DNA of 39,527 bases, taken from the NCBI GenBank assembly GCA_900550635.1, contig URSZ01000003.1:1-39527 (forward strand), given 5' to 3'. This document shows positions 17,360 through 26,457 of the stretch, one piece after another (the first letter of the stretch is position 1; each line of letters opens with the position of its first letter). The DNA is from an uncultured Prevotella sp. (GTDB lineage: Bacteria > Bacteroidota > Bacteroidia > Bacteroidales > Bacteroidaceae). The translations under genes and the position numbers were made by a program. A model generated the notes under the pieces. It was not told the origin of the DNA. It made no database searches and saw only the letters and a program-made list of their open reading frames with translations.

Positions 17360-17422
17360 AAAATATGTCTGAGATATTTTAAAATATGTCTGACATAATT
17401 CAAAATATGTCAGACATATTTT
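17360..17422. repeat. Array 5: three tandem 21-bp units
   Basis: Units 17360-17380, 17381-17401 and 17402-17422 have cores TGTCTGAGA, TGTCTGACA and TGTCAGACA, with no CAAGGCACA-type unit. The third is a perfect palindrome. It fills much of the 180-bp tandem gap between purA (34 bp away) and the GH16 gene (83 bp away). The flank TTTTTCTACGTCC resembles that of array 9. Confidence 0.95.
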
Positions 17423-17456
17423 TTTCTACGTCCCGTGTCAAAAAAAACCGGTAGTA

Positions 17457-18725
17457 TTATCTAATTATTGTAGCCTCACGGTCGGGGCCTACTGAAACAA
17501 TCGTAATCGGGCACTGCATTTCCTTTTCTATAAAACTGATGTAGTCTTTCAGTTCTTTCGGGAAATCGTTTTCGTTCCTGATTGACGTAATGTCGGTTTT
17601 CCACCCGGGAAGTTCGGTGTAAACTGGCTTGCAGCCGGCCGTATCGAACGGCATGTTGTTTACGCGCGTGCCGTCGGGAAGCTCGTATGCCATGCAAACG
17701 CGTATTGTATCAAAACCGTCGAGCACATCGCTTTTCATCATAACGAGCTTCGTTACGCCATTTATCATTACCGCATATCGCAAAGCTACAAGGTCGAGCC
17801 AACCGCAGCGGCGGTCTCTGCCTGTAACCGCCCCGTATTCATTGCCGATGTGACGGATTGTATCTCCAGTTTCGTCGAACAATTCAACAGGGAAAGGACC
17901 TGCGCCCACACGTGTGGAATATGCCTTGAAGATACCGAACACATCGTTTATCCGCGTGGGAGCTACGCCCAAACCTGTACATACTCCGCCGCAGGTAGTA
18001 GACGAAGAACTTACAAACGGATATGTTCCGTGGTCGATGTCAAGCATTGTGCCTTGTGCACCTTCGGCCAAAACGCTCTTGCCTTCGTCGAGCAAGGAAT
18101 TTATTTCTATCTCGGTATCGGTAAGTCTGAAACCGCGCATGTATTCTATGCCTTCCAGCCATTTGGCTTCATCGGCAGCAATGTCGTAATCGAAATGCAA
18201 ATCCCTTAAAATCCTTTCGTGATATGATTTCAAGGCTTCGTACTTGCTTTCGAAATTATCCAGTATATCTCCCACGCGCAAACCTATTCGCGCTGCTTTG
18301 TCGCTATAAGTAGGGCCTATGCCTTTGCCGGTGGTACCTACTTTGTTTTTACCTTTTGCTGCCTCGTATGCACGGTCGAGCACCCTGTGGGTGGGAAGTA
18401 TAAGGTGGGCGCGCTTGCTTATGTGCAAACGGTTTTTAAGCTCGTAACCGGCAGCCTCGAGTTCTTTGGCTTCAGCCATGAACAAATCGGGAGCTATAAC
18501 GCAACCGTTGCCTATGATGTTTACCTTATCTTCCGCAAAAATACCGGAAGGTATGGAACGAAGCACAAACTTCTTGCCTTCGAAAATAATCGTATGTCCT
18601 GCGTTGGGACCTCCTGCAAAACGCGCTACTACATCATAATGCGGAGTGAAAAAATCCACAACTTTTCCTTTTCCCTCATCACCGAACACTATGCCGAGAA
18701 GAGTGTCTACTTTTCCTTTTTTCAT
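17457..18725 (-). CDS. purA: Adenylosuccinate synthetase
   Basis: Joins IMP and aspartate, using GTP, to form adenylosuccinate in AMP synthesis. Signature segments are GIVFGDEGKGKVVD, the GGPNAGHTI motif, GTTGKGIGPTYSDKAAR, and the GRDRRCGWLD region near the C-terminus. The Met at 18723-18725 (MKKGKVDTLLG) gives a protein of about 422 residues with the N-terminus usual for Bacteroidales; an alternative Met at 18749 adds 8 residues. The frame stays open further upstream, but that extension would overlap the Fur-family gene. PurA lies 58 bp downstream of that regulator gene and may be co-transcribed with it. Confidence 0.96.
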   Translation of the reverse strand: MKKGKVDTLLGIVFGDEGKGKVVDFFTPHYDVVARFAGGPNAGHTIIFEGKKFVLRSIPSGIFAEDKVNIIGNGCVIAPDLFMAEAKELEAAGYELKNRLHISKRAHLILPTHRVLDRAYEAAKGKNKVGTTGKGIGPTYSDKAARIGLRVGDILDNFESKYEALKSYHERILRDLHFDYDIAADEAKWLEGIEYMRGFRLTDTEIEINSLLDEGKSVLAEGAQGTMLDIDHGTYPFVSSSSTTCGGVCTGLGVAPTRINDVFGIFKAYSTRVGAGPFPVELFDETGDTIRHIGNEYGAVTGRDRRCGWLDLVALRYAVMINGVTKLVMMKSDVLDGFDTIRVCMAYELPDGTRVNNMPFDTAGCKPVYTELPGWKTDITSIRNENDFPKELKDYISFIEKEMQCPITIVSVGPDREATIIR

Positions 18726-18783
18726 ATTCTGTTTTGTTATTTTACTCATATTATAATTGACCGGATAATACGCTTTGGCTTTT

Positions 18784-19293
18784 TCATAAGTGTGCTGTTG
18801 CCCTGCGCGCCATCTGTCTTTCCTTGCGTTTCTGCAAACTTGCGCACGAAGCGCAAATGCCATAAATGTATATCGAATAATTGTCTACATGAAAGCGCGG
18901 CGTTTTGACATTCTCCACGCTCTTGTCGAGCATAGCGTCTTCAACACGCCTTACCCTTCCGCACTTCGTGCATATCATATATTTAAATCCGTGGCGGGCA
19001 AGTGCAAATTCATAGCTTACCGTGCGCCTGTCAAAATGATGACGAATCACTATGCGGGAATCTTCAAGCAGAGCAAGCGTGGAATATACCGTAGCCAGGC
19101 TTACCGGCAGCTTTTCCTGCCCGTGCATTATTTCGAAAAGCGTCTTTGCTGTAAAAACTCCATCTATACCACATACGGCATTCAAAATTGCAAAACGCTC
19201 GGGTGTACGGCTCTGCCCGTTGCATGCAAGGAACGTTTCAAACTCTTTGCGGGCACGCAATTGCAATTCGCTTTTATCTGTTTTCTCCGACAT
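18784..19293 (-). CDS. Fur-family transcriptional regulator
   Basis: A 169-residue ferric-uptake-regulator family repressor. The winged-helix domain spans about residues 15-90 (RTPERFAILNAV, SLATVYSTLALLEDSRIV). The dimerisation and metal domain follows, with His-rich IRHHFDRR and two Cys pairs, CTKCG (Cys108, Cys111) and CASC (Cys147, Cys150), typical of the structural zinc site. Whether it senses iron, zinc, manganese or peroxide (Fur, Zur, Mur or PerR) cannot be decided from sequence. It lies 19 bp downstream of the AlkD-like gene and upstream of purA. Confidence 0.92.
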   Translation of the reverse strand: MSEKTDKSELQLRARKEFETFLACNGQSRTPERFAILNAVCGIDGVFTAKTLFEIMHGQEKLPVSLATVYSTLALLEDSRIVIRHHFDRRTVSYEFALARHGFKYMICTKCGRVRRVEDAMLDKSVENVKTPRFHVDNYSIYIYGICASCASLQKRKERQMARRATAHL

Positions 19294-19312
19294 GGCACTC
19301 TGATTTCAATCC

Positions 19313-19927
19313 TCACAACAATTCTCTGTCGCAATCCTTCAATATTCGCTCCACCGTTTTTGCATGAAGCTCATCTTGCTGTGAATATTTAAATAATGTA
19401 TTGTATGCTGCCTTAGACACTGCCTTATTTTCGGAAGCTATCGCAGAACGGCACTGGTCTAAGAGTTCGTTCTCCGTGCGTGGGCAAAATTGCGTTCCTT
19501 TTAGCAACAATCTCGCCACTGTAAGGAAACCGCACAACTGATACATATCCCTTTCGTCGGCTATCCATTCAAACACTTTGCTTTCTGCGTAAGGCAAATA
19601 CTGGAACAAATACATCGAAGCGTATTGCGCCTCTTCCTGGTTGCGCATTGAGCTAATCCAAATATCCGCTATCTCAGAAAGAAAACTATCATAAGGCTGA
19701 ATCATCATCGCTAAAATCCTGCATTCTCTGACATTTTCCTTCCAAAGTGCCTGAGCTAAATCATGGTTCTTGCCTATTTCCTCGGCCATGCCTACGAGCC
19801 GCGGAGCTTCCACGCCGAAAATAATGCCGTAGTCGGCTCCTTTTTCACGCATAGACCTACTAACCACTCCATTCATCATGGAACGGAATTGCTTCTTTAT
19901 TTCTATTATGCGCTCTTGCGTAGTCAT
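19313..19927 (-). CDS. AlkD-like DNA alkylation repair protein
   Basis: A 204-residue all-helical protein resembling the HEAT-repeat DNA glycosylase AlkD family, which removes alkylated purines. Recognisable pieces are YGIIFGVEAPRLVGMAEEIGKN, LWKENVRECRILAMMI and DIWISSMRNQEEAQYAS. Length is slightly below that of Bacillus AlkD. I cannot confirm the catalytic Trp/Asp/Arg set by eye, so glycosylase activity is inferred. It lies 34 bp downstream of the M49 peptidase gene. Confidence 0.75.
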   Translation of the reverse strand: MTTQERIIEIKKQFRSMMNGVVSRSMREKGADYGIIFGVEAPRLVGMAEEIGKNHDLAQALWKENVRECRILAMMIQPYDSFLSEIADIWISSMRNQEEAQYASMYLFQYLPYAESKVFEWIADERDMYQLCGFLTVARLLLKGTQFCPRTENELLDQCRSAIASENKAVSKAAYNTLFKYSQQDELHAKTVERILKDCDRELL

Positions 19928-19961
19928 AAATTATGGTTCGCGATTATTGCCGGTCGGGTCA

Positions 19962-21995
19962 TTAGTTGTTTATAAACGGCAAGGTTGCATAATCATTGCT
20001 ATAACGCAGCATTTGATGTTCGTAACTCTCGTTGTACGTTACTTTAACGTCAACGATATTGCCGTTCGAATCTTTCACCGTTTCATAAACGGGATTGATA
20101 AATCCTTTGTAAGGCGAAAGATGTAGCTTCTCGTATCGTGCGATTACTTCTTTGTGCAATTCTGAATCGACTTTCACACCGTAATCTTCAACCATACGAC
20201 GCGCGCCTTCGTAATCGCCTTCACTTTTTATACGCTGTACTTCCGCAAGAAGATTGCCGAACAAATTACGCAGCTTTTCATAATCGTTCACCTTAACGTA
20301 TGTCTTGCCATCGCGTTTTACCAGTTCAACGACCTTGTCGGCTTTTCCTTTTTCATAAACCCAATGAGCTATCATTGCTCGATTGCGCATATGGTCTTCC
20401 TCTATATTGTTTCCGGGAGCGATACGCACCAGCTGCGTTATCAGTCCGTTCATCATATATGAGTAATACTGCGACTTGTATGCTTCTCCGTTGGGAGTAA
20501 GTCCAAGTTCTACCAATTTAGGATCGGCTACGTAATAAAGCCCGAACAGGTCGGCACGTGCTTCTTCTATAGTGGAACCATACGCTTTCAGAGTGTCCTG
20601 GTCTACTCCATCGAGCAGTTTTCCGCTACCATGCCCGAGACATTCGTGCAGGTCAGTGTGCAAATCATCGCATGCGTCGCCATACTTGTCTATCATGTCG
20701 CGCGTGGCCTTATCTATCACAAATTCGTCTTCAAAGCCGTTTCCGTGAGCCGCCTTATTATATGCGTCGGTCAAGTTCCCTATTGTAACGCTTTTTGAGC
20801 CGTATTCCTTGCGCACCCAGTTCGAGTTCGGAAGATTTATGCCTATGGCTGTCGAAGGATACAGGTCACCGCCCAATATAGCTGCTGTTATAACTTTAGC
20901 AGATATGCCTTTTACTTTCTCTTTCTTGAAACGTTTGTCAACCGGCGAGTGGTCTTCAAACCACTGCGCGTTTTCGCTGAGTTTTTTTGTACGTTCCGTA
21001 GCCTCAAGGTCCTTAAAGTTCACTATAGCTTCCCATGAAGCCTTCATGCCCAATGGGTCGCCATAACTTTCGGTAAAGCAATTCGTGAAATCCACCCTGC
21101 TGTTAACATCCTTGAGCCAAAGAATGGAATACTCGTCGAATGTTTTCAGGTCACCGGTCTTGTAAAATTCTATAAGCTTTTTTGTGGCTGCCGCCTGTTC
21201 GGGTGTTTCAGCATACGGCAGGGCCTTTTCGAGCCAGTACACAATCTTGGATATTGAAGCGCCGTATAGCCCGCCTACTTTCCACACCTTTTCCTTTATT
21301 TCCCCGTTCTCTTTTACCAGGCGGCTGTTCATGCCGTACATCACCGGGCGCGGGTCGGACGGGTCCTTGCGCGAATTGTAGAAATCTTCCGCTTCGTCCT
21401 GCGTTACGCCCTCGCCATAGTAATTGCATGCCGAAGTAAGCACAAGGTCTTGCCCGTCTGCTTTGTTCACTCTCATTGGCATTATTTCTGGATTAAATAT
21501 CACGGGGAACACCTCGTCACAAAGTTCGTCGACAGTTTGCCCTTCCTGCAGCGGTAGTTTAGCCTTGTCGACGCTTTTAAGCGCATTGCGGAAAAACTCT
21601 TGTGAGAAACCGGGAACGAATTTCTCACTGCCGTAGTGGTGGTGTATTCCGTTGCTGAACCATGCACGTTTCAAATAAACCGCCATGTTCTTGAAATCCT
21701 CACTGTTGCGGTCTCCTTTGTAATCGGTATAGACAGTTTCGAGCATTTTCCTGATACGCAAGTTATAACGTCCGTTCTGGTCCCACAGTATATCGCGGCC
21801 GTACAAAGCCGCTTCCTGCAAATAATATATAAACGTTTTCTCCTTGAGCGAGAGTTTGTCGAATCCCTCAACCTTGTACCGAAGCATTTGCAGGTCGGCA
21901 AACTGCTCGTCGGTATATTTGAATCCGTCGCCGCCTTGTGCCGACGCTGCGGCCATACCTGTAGCAAGTATCATTGTACTAAACAGATGTTTCAT
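19962..21995 (-). CDS. Exported M49 (dipeptidyl-peptidase III) family metallopeptidase
   Basis: Zinc exopeptidase that would release dipeptides from oligopeptide N-termini. Counting from the Met at 21993-21995 it has 677 residues, with a signal peptide (MKHLFSTMILATGMAAASA). The M49 zinc motif HECLGH (His450, Glu451, His455) is followed by GSGKLLDG. The second motif EEARAD (Glu477, Glu478) supplies the third ligand. Homologues in Bacteroides are often misnamed dihydrofolate reductase; this gene is unrelated to folA at 35538. The frame remains open 23 codons further upstream, but that extension would bury the signal peptide. Export implies use of peptides in the periplasm. Confidence 0.9.
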   Translation of the reverse strand: MKHLFSTMILATGMAAASAQGGDGFKYTDEQFADLQMLRYKVEGFDKLSLKEKTFIYYLQEAALYGRDILWDQNGRYNLRIRKMLETVYTDYKGDRNSEDFKNMAVYLKRAWFSNGIHHHYGSEKFVPGFSQEFFRNALKSVDKAKLPLQEGQTVDELCDEVFPVIFNPEIMPMRVNKADGQDLVLTSACNYYGEGVTQDEAEDFYNSRKDPSDPRPVMYGMNSRLVKENGEIKEKVWKVGGLYGASISKIVYWLEKALPYAETPEQAAATKKLIEFYKTGDLKTFDEYSILWLKDVNSRVDFTNCFTESYGDPLGMKASWEAIVNFKDLEATERTKKLSENAQWFEDHSPVDKRFKKEKVKGISAKVITAAILGGDLYPSTAIGINLPNSNWVRKEYGSKSVTIGNLTDAYNKAAHGNGFEDEFVIDKATRDMIDKYGDACDDLHTDLHECLGHGSGKLLDGVDQDTLKAYGSTIEEARADLFGLYYVADPKLVELGLTPNGEAYKSQYYSYMMNGLITQLVRIAPGNNIEEDHMRNRAMIAHWVYEKGKADKVVELVKRDGKTYVKVNDYEKLRNLFGNLLAEVQRIKSEGDYEGARRMVEDYGVKVDSELHKEVIARYEKLHLSPYKGFINPVYETVKDSNGNIVDVKVTYNESYEHQMLRYSNDYATLPFINN

Positions 21996-22173
21996 TTCGT
22001 ATTTTATATTCGTTACACTGTCACCCCTGATTGCAGTCCGCTTCTTTGATTCATCGGCCCGCAACCCGGCATTTTGCGAAATTATATTTTTTTTGTATCA
22101 CGGCAAAGCCATTTCCGTCTTTTTATATTGTTTTTCCCAAAAGGGCCCGACTTCGGCCCATTGACATTACCCT

Positions 22174-22210
22174 AAAAAAACAAGCGCCGCGCACTTAAAG
22201 TGCACGGCGC
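22174..22210 (-). terminator. Intrinsic terminator of the nucleotidyltransferase gene
   Basis: GCGCCG-n-GCACT, loop TAA, AGTGC-n-CGGCGC (22184-22210), followed on the minus strand by a T-run (22174-22180). It lies 27 bp beyond the stop codon. Confidence 0.88.
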
Positions 22211-22237
22211 GATATTATAAATTTTCGTATCTTCTAA

Positions 22238-23149
22238 TCAAAACAGTTTTTCGGGATATACTCCGTCCTTTATGAGTTTTTCTATCTTGGCTACAGTGTC
22301 GGGACGGTCTTCGGGATATGTAACGCCGAACCACTTGCTTGTCGTGTCGAGCACTTCGACTGTAGCGGTTTTGTCCTTGATGAGCTTGTCGACCAGCAGG
22401 GGAATGAAAAACTCGCTCTTGAGGTTTTCCATGTTCTTCGGGTCTGACAGGAACGCCTTGAAGTATTCCACGCTGTAGTCGAAATAGTCGGGAGTAAAGC
22501 CCCAGAAATTCATGCTCACCGGCGTCTTCTCGTCTATCGCCACCCATTCGCCGTTGTCGTCAAGGTATTTAACCTCGCCGTCCATGCGCTGAATCTTGGT
22601 GCGTTCAACGACGCCCTGCAAGTGGTTCTTCTCGTCGGTAGTGCATATTCCGCGCGACACGGTACCGCTGTCGCTAAGCGTGTTGCCCACACGGAATCCT
22701 ACCATGGCATACGTGTTCTTCGAACCTTCGGGCAGTTCCGACAGGAATTTGCCCATTACCTTGAAAGTATCGCGGCCGTAAAAGTCATCGCAGTTCACAA
22801 TACCGAACGGTTCCTTTATCACGTCCTTGCCCATCATCACGGCATGGTTTGTTCCCCATGGCTTTGTACGTCCTTCGGGGCATTTGAAGCCTTCGGGCAG
22901 TGCGTCGAGCGACTGGAATACGAGTTCGCAAGGTATATGGCCTTCATATTTCGAAATAATTTTCTCGCGGAAATCTTTTTCGAAATCCTTACGTATAACG
23001 AACACCAACTTCCCGAAACCGGAATGTATGGCATCGTAAATGGAATAATCCATGATTGTTTCGCCGTTCGGGCCTAACCCGTCAAGCTGCTTCAGACCCC
23101 CGTAGCGGCTACCCATGCCGGCTGCGAGCAAAAATAATGTAGGTTTCAT
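22238..23149 (-). CDS. NDP-sugar pyrophosphorylase-like nucleotidyltransferase
   Basis: 303 residues from the Met at 23147-23149. The N-terminal NTP-transferase fold is clear: LLAAGMGSRYGGLKQLDGLG binds the nucleotide phosphates, followed by GETIMDYSIYDA and the metal-binding NCDDFYGRDTF. The sugar and nucleotide substrates are unknown. The upstream 13 codons from 23188 are rejected, since the next Met sits directly before the fold. It stands alone, with a strong terminator behind it. The 570-bp upstream gap contains array 6 and several short GC-rich inverted repeats around 23360-23420 that I cannot interpret. Confidence 0.85.
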   Translation of the reverse strand: MKPTLFLLAAGMGSRYGGLKQLDGLGPNGETIMDYSIYDAIHSGFGKLVFVIRKDFEKDFREKIISKYEGHIPCELVFQSLDALPEGFKCPEGRTKPWGTNHAVMMGKDVIKEPFGIVNCDDFYGRDTFKVMGKFLSELPEGSKNTYAMVGFRVGNTLSDSGTVSRGICTTDEKNHLQGVVERTKIQRMDGEVKYLDDNGEWVAIDEKTPVSMNFWGFTPDYFDYSVEYFKAFLSDPKNMENLKSEFFIPLLVDKLIKDKTATVEVLDTTSKWFGVTYPEDRPDTVAKIEKLIKDGVYPEKLF

Positions 23150-23464
23150 GTTTTTATTTATATTTTGTTTTATTGTAAGTCCGTGCAAATAGAGCCATTA
23201 CGCCCACGCGCCATGGCTTGCACACAAGACGCCCACGGAGCGCCCACGCGGCAACATATTCATTAAGAACGTGTAAAGGTACGTCTTTTTAATCAAATAC
23301 AAAAATTATTTTCCCATATTAAAACCGTTCCGTTTTACATGCTGCGTGCTACACGGAACACAAGAGCCGGCACATGTACGCCGGATTACGGTTTGCACTG
23401 CAGCCGGTACATGCGTAAAATACGTTTTTGTCTGCATTTTCAAAACACGTAAAAAAGCCCCCGA

Positions 23465-23527
23465 AAAATATGTCTGACATATTTCAAAATATGTGCCTTG
23501 TATTTTAAAATAGGTCGGACATATTTT
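23465..23527. repeat. Array 6: three tandem 21-bp units
   Basis: Units 23465-23485, 23486-23506 and 23507-23527 have cores TGTCTGACA, TGTGCCTTG and GGTCGGACA. The left flank TTTTTGTCTGCATTTT (23425-23440) carries the TGTCTG half-site also found beside arrays 3, 5 and 7. It lies in the tandem gap between the nucleotidyltransferase gene and birA. Confidence 0.95.
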
Positions 23528-23719
23528 TTCGCAGCTCCAAGCATGGTGTAAAAAGCTGTTACACAAATTTTCCGGCGTGGCGCACAAAACACGATCCGCG
23601 CGGACGCTCAACGCAGACAAGGCAGCAGCCCTTACGACACCCGTTTATACGCTGCCGTTCAGAGAGTTGCTTTTCTAAAAAATCGGGAATCCGGTAATTA
23701 TTTTACGCATGCAAGGAAA

Positions 23720-24457
23720 TTACAGCAAAAACTCAACTTCCTTAAAGCAATACGAGCGTTCGTTGTTTGAGTCATCGCATAGTATAAGTTGGCCGTCCGG
23801 CTCCACTTTTTTTATACTTGCGGAAAAGCGGCCAAACCTGTCGCGATATGGATACACCCCGACACGGCGGTAGAGCGCCTTGAAATAAATGTCGCTTATG
23901 TCAAATCCGTCGCGAAGCATGTTGTAATAATCCACGAACCTTATTATTATGTCGTCGAGAACCGATTCGCGGTCCATGTCCCAGCCTGCTTCCAACGACA
24001 AAGACGTGGGGTTCGGTGCGTCCGACATAAACAGGCGTTGGTTAACATTAAGCCCCGTACCTATTATTGCCCGCACTATCTTACCGCTTTCCAGCTGGCA
24101 TTCCGACAACGTGCCGCTAACTTTCTTGTCGTTTATATATATATCGTTAGGCCATTTTATGCTTACACCGTCAACAATTGCGCTTACTACGTCGTAAAGC
24201 GCAAGCGACTGGGCCTGCAAGATGGCAAACTGCATCTTCGGTTTCAAAAATTGCGGGGCGCACATTATGCTGAACGTAAGGTTTTTCCCTTTTTCCGACT
24301 CCCAGAAAGTTCCGCCCTGCCCCTTGCCGGCCGTTTGGTTTTCAGCTATTACTATAACCATATCTTCATTGCCCGGAACGGGAAGGGTTGCAGCGTAATG
24401 ATTGGTGGAGTCTGTTTCCTTAAGCCTAATCTTGCGTATGTTATATGCTTTCATCAT
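23720..24457 (-). CDS. birA: Biotin--[acetyl-CoA-carboxylase] ligase
   Basis: Activates biotin to biotinyl-AMP and attaches it to the carrier lysine of biotin-dependent carboxylases. The 245 residues contain only the catalytic and C-terminal domains; there is no DNA-binding N-terminus, so it cannot act as the biotin operon repressor. Motifs: KETDSTN, AGKGQGGTFWESEKGKN (the biotinyl-AMP loop, with Lys and Gln in place of the usual Arg residues), KWPNDIYI and KVSGTLSE. It lies 40 bp downstream of the YraN-like gene. Confidence 0.92.
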   Translation of the reverse strand: MMKAYNIRKIRLKETDSTNHYAATLPVPGNEDMVIVIAENQTAGKGQGGTFWESEKGKNLTFSIMCAPQFLKPKMQFAILQAQSLALYDVVSAIVDGVSIKWPNDIYINDKKVSGTLSECQLESGKIVRAIIGTGLNVNQRLFMSDAPNPTSLSLEAGWDMDRESVLDDIIIRFVDYYNMLRDGFDISDIYFKALYRRVGVYPYRDRFGRFSASIKKVEPDGQLILCDDSNNERSYCFKEVEFLL

Positions 24458-24497
24458 AAAACCTTATTATTCTCTTAAACTATAGTATCAACAGGTA

Positions 24498-24881
24498 TCA
24501 AAACCCCTTATGGAGCGTGTCGGAATTTGCGTCGAACGCGTTTTCTATATGACGTATGCTGAAAGGCCGGCCATGCCCTACCACACTTATCACATCGAAC
24601 CTTATCTGCTGGTCTATGTCGTGAAAACGTATATAAGCGTTTGCGGCCCTTACCAAGCGGCGGCGTTTTTCGTAACCCACCCTATCCTCTGGCTCGAGAA
24701 AGACATCGGTTTCCTGCGTTTTTACTTCAACGAAAACCAAAACGCCCTTTTTCTGCGCCACAATGTCTATCTCCAAGTTGCCCGCACGCCAGTTGCGGTC
24801 GAGTATGGAATAATCGTGAAACATCAGATAACGCGCGGCAGCTTCTTCACCGTCCCGTCCAAGGTCGTTATGTTCAGCCAT
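24498..24881 (-). CDS. YraN/UPF0102 family endonuclease-like protein
   Basis: 127 residues with the compact UPF0102 fold: LGRDGEEAAARYL, then the nuclease-like core LEIDIVAQ and VFVEVKTQ (Asp, Glu-x-Lys), then YEKRRRLVRAANAYI. The family is related to Holliday-junction-resolvase-like nucleases; its biological role is unsettled. The Met at 24879-24881 is chosen because the longer frame adds a Cys-rich stretch not seen in the family and would start upstream of the -7 box at 24899-24906. Confidence 0.9.
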   Translation of the reverse strand: MAEHNDLGRDGEEAAARYLMFHDYSILDRNWRAGNLEIDIVAQKKGVLVFVEVKTQETDVFLEPEDRVGYEKRRRLVRAANAYIRFHDIDQQIRFDVISVVGHGRPFSIRHIENAFDANSDTLHKGF

Positions 24882-24898
24882 ATACCTGTTGTTTCTTG

Positions 24899-24906
24899 CA
24901 AATTTA
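24899..24906 (-). promoter_or_regulatory. Candidate -7 box for yraN-birA
   Basis: The minus strand reads TAAATTTG (TAnnTTTG), 17 bp upstream of the YraN-like start. A palindrome lies just further upstream (24937-24959). Confidence 0.5.
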
Positions 24907-24936
24907 GCGTAAACCGTACAAATTACACAACAAATA

Positions 24937-24959
24937 AACATTTTTTGGCAAAAAATGTT
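24937..24959. other. Perfect 23-bp palindrome upstream of yraN
   Basis: Arms AACATTTTTTG and CAAAAAATGTT around one central base, 30 bp upstream of the -7 box. It is suited to be an operator for a dimeric regulator or a small hairpin; it differs in sequence from the 21-bp array unit. Confidence 0.8.
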
Positions 24960-24978
24960 TTGTATGTCTCAAATACGC

Positions 24979-25018
24979 AAAAAGCATGGCCGGTTGCGCG
25001 ATACGCCGCCGGCCATGC
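24979..25018 (-). terminator. Intrinsic terminator of glnB-amtB
   Basis: Perfect 10-bp stem GCATGGCCGG / CCGGCCATGC (24984-24993, 25009-25018), followed on the minus strand by TTTTT (24979-24983). It lies 47 bp beyond the amtB stop. Confidence 0.9.
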
Positions 25019-25065
25019 CAAAACAATCAAATGAAACCTTTTTTAGAAGGACTTCAAGCAACCAA

Positions 25066-26415
25066 TCAGTTATAGGCACTTTCGCCATGTTCATAGACAT
25101 CGAGGCCTTCTTCTTCGACGCGTTTGTCAACGCGCATGCCAACCAGTTTGTCTACGACCTTATAAAGTATGAAGGTAACAACTCCGCTATAAACCACCGT
25201 AAAGAGCGTTGCAACTATCTGCACCCAAAGCTGGTGCCAGTCGCCGTAAAGAGCACCCTGCTGCCCTTCGCTGCCGGTTATGAACTGCGTGGCGAAAACG
25301 CCTGAAAGCACAGAACCCACGATACCGCCTATCCCGTGTACGCCGAATGCGTCGAGGGCGTCGTCGTATTTGTATTTTGGCTTAATGACAGCCACCATGA
25401 AGAAGCAAACCACCGGAGTTATTATGCCTATAGCAAACGCACCAAGCAAGCCCACCGTACCGGCTGCCGGGGTAATAGCCACAAGCCCGGCCACAGCACC
25501 TGTGCAAGCGCCCACCGTAGTAGGTTTCTTATTGAACACCCAATCGATCACCATCCACGTAACGGCGGCCGTTGCAGTAGCCACATGGGTTACAAGGAAT
25601 GCGTTGGCCGCAATGCCGTCTGCCTTCAAACCGCTGCCGGCGTTGAATCCGAACCAGCCAAGCCAGAGGAAGCATGTTCCCATAAAGACGAGCGTGATGT
25701 TATGCGGGATAATTGGGTGTCCAACACGGTAATCCTCGCGTTTGCCAATCATCAACGCCATGACGAGAGCCGACACACCGGCGTTTATGTGCACTACCGT
25801 ACCGCCTGCAAAGTCAATAGCACCCATTTGCTGCAGGAATCCGCCGCCCCACACCCAATGAGCCATGGGAAAGTAGGCCACAATAACCCACAGTATTATA
25901 AATATCATATATCCTTTAAACTTTATACGCTCGGCAAAAGCTCCGAGAATAAGCGCAGGCGTAATGAGCGCAAACATACACTGGAACATCACCCAAGTAT
26001 AAGTAGGTATGCCGCTGCTCTCTACGCTGTCAACCGTTATGCCGTTCAGGAAACATTTGTCGAATCCGCCTATCAGCGCGCCCAACGGGTTGCCCGATTC
26101 GGCGAATCCCGTGCCGAAAGCCCAGCTGTACCCGAAAATCACCCAAAGAAGACTGACTACGCCCACTATGAACAAAGTCTGCATTATAAGGCTCAATACG
26201 TTCTTCTGTCTTACCAACCCGCCGTAAAAAAGGGCAATGCCGGGAATCGACATCAAAAGCACGAGAACCGTCGACGTTATTATCCACGCCGTGTTGCCGG
26301 TGTCGAGCGCCGGAGCGCCGTCGGCGGCATACGCGCCTACCGAAACCATACTGAGAAAGGCTGTCAACACCAATCCTTTCAAACCTGTCTTGTATCCTAA
26401 TTTATGTGTAATCAT
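25066..26415 (-). CDS. amtB: Ammonium transporter AmtB
   Basis: A 449-residue ammonium channel of the inner membrane, with an N-terminal signal-like segment ending near AYAAD, then about eleven membrane helices. Typical segments: STVLVLLMSIPGIALFYGGLVRQKN, the pore region MFQCMFALITPALILGAFAER, FAGGTVVHINAG (first pore His) and DDALDAFGVHGIGGIVGS (second pore His). It lies 42 bp downstream of glnB, and the pair ends at a strong terminator. This is the common bacterial arrangement in which PII binds and blocks the channel when nitrogen is plentiful. Confidence 0.97.
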   Translation of the reverse strand: MITHKLGYKTGLKGLVLTAFLSMVSVGAYAADGAPALDTGNTAWIITSTVLVLLMSIPGIALFYGGLVRQKNVLSLIMQTLFIVGVVSLLWVIFGYSWAFGTGFAESGNPLGALIGGFDKCFLNGITVDSVESSGIPTYTWVMFQCMFALITPALILGAFAERIKFKGYMIFIILWVIVAYFPMAHWVWGGGFLQQMGAIDFAGGTVVHINAGVSALVMALMIGKREDYRVGHPIIPHNITLVFMGTCFLWLGWFGFNAGSGLKADGIAANAFLVTHVATATAAVTWMVIDWVFNKKPTTVGACTGAVAGLVAITPAAGTVGLLGAFAIGIITPVVCFFMVAVIKPKYKYDDALDAFGVHGIGGIVGSVLSGVFATQFITGSEGQQGALYGDWHQLWVQIVATLFTVVYSGVVTFILYKVVDKLVGMRVDKRVEEEGLDVYEHGESAYN

Positions 26416-26457
26416 GATTTCCCTGTTTTTCTAATTCTACATGTTCGACAATCCGCT

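Noticed and set aside
17360..17422. Arrays as intrinsic terminators
   Set aside because: Stems are almost pure A/T, several arrays lie beyond separate strong terminators, and one is in a divergent gap.
18784..19293. The 21-bp unit as a Fur box for the nearby Fur-family protein
   Set aside because: The unit does not resemble known Fur, Zur or PerR boxes, and frequency is far too high for a metal regulator; not excluded for a relative with changed specificity.
23306..23620. Minus-strand reading frame through array 6
   Set aside because: 21 bp equals seven codons, so an array stays open in some frames and gives a false repeat peptide (YFxxCxT-like). No homology or start signal.
25336..26400. 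Plus-strand reading frame of 354 codons
   Set aside because: Antisense shadow of amtB.
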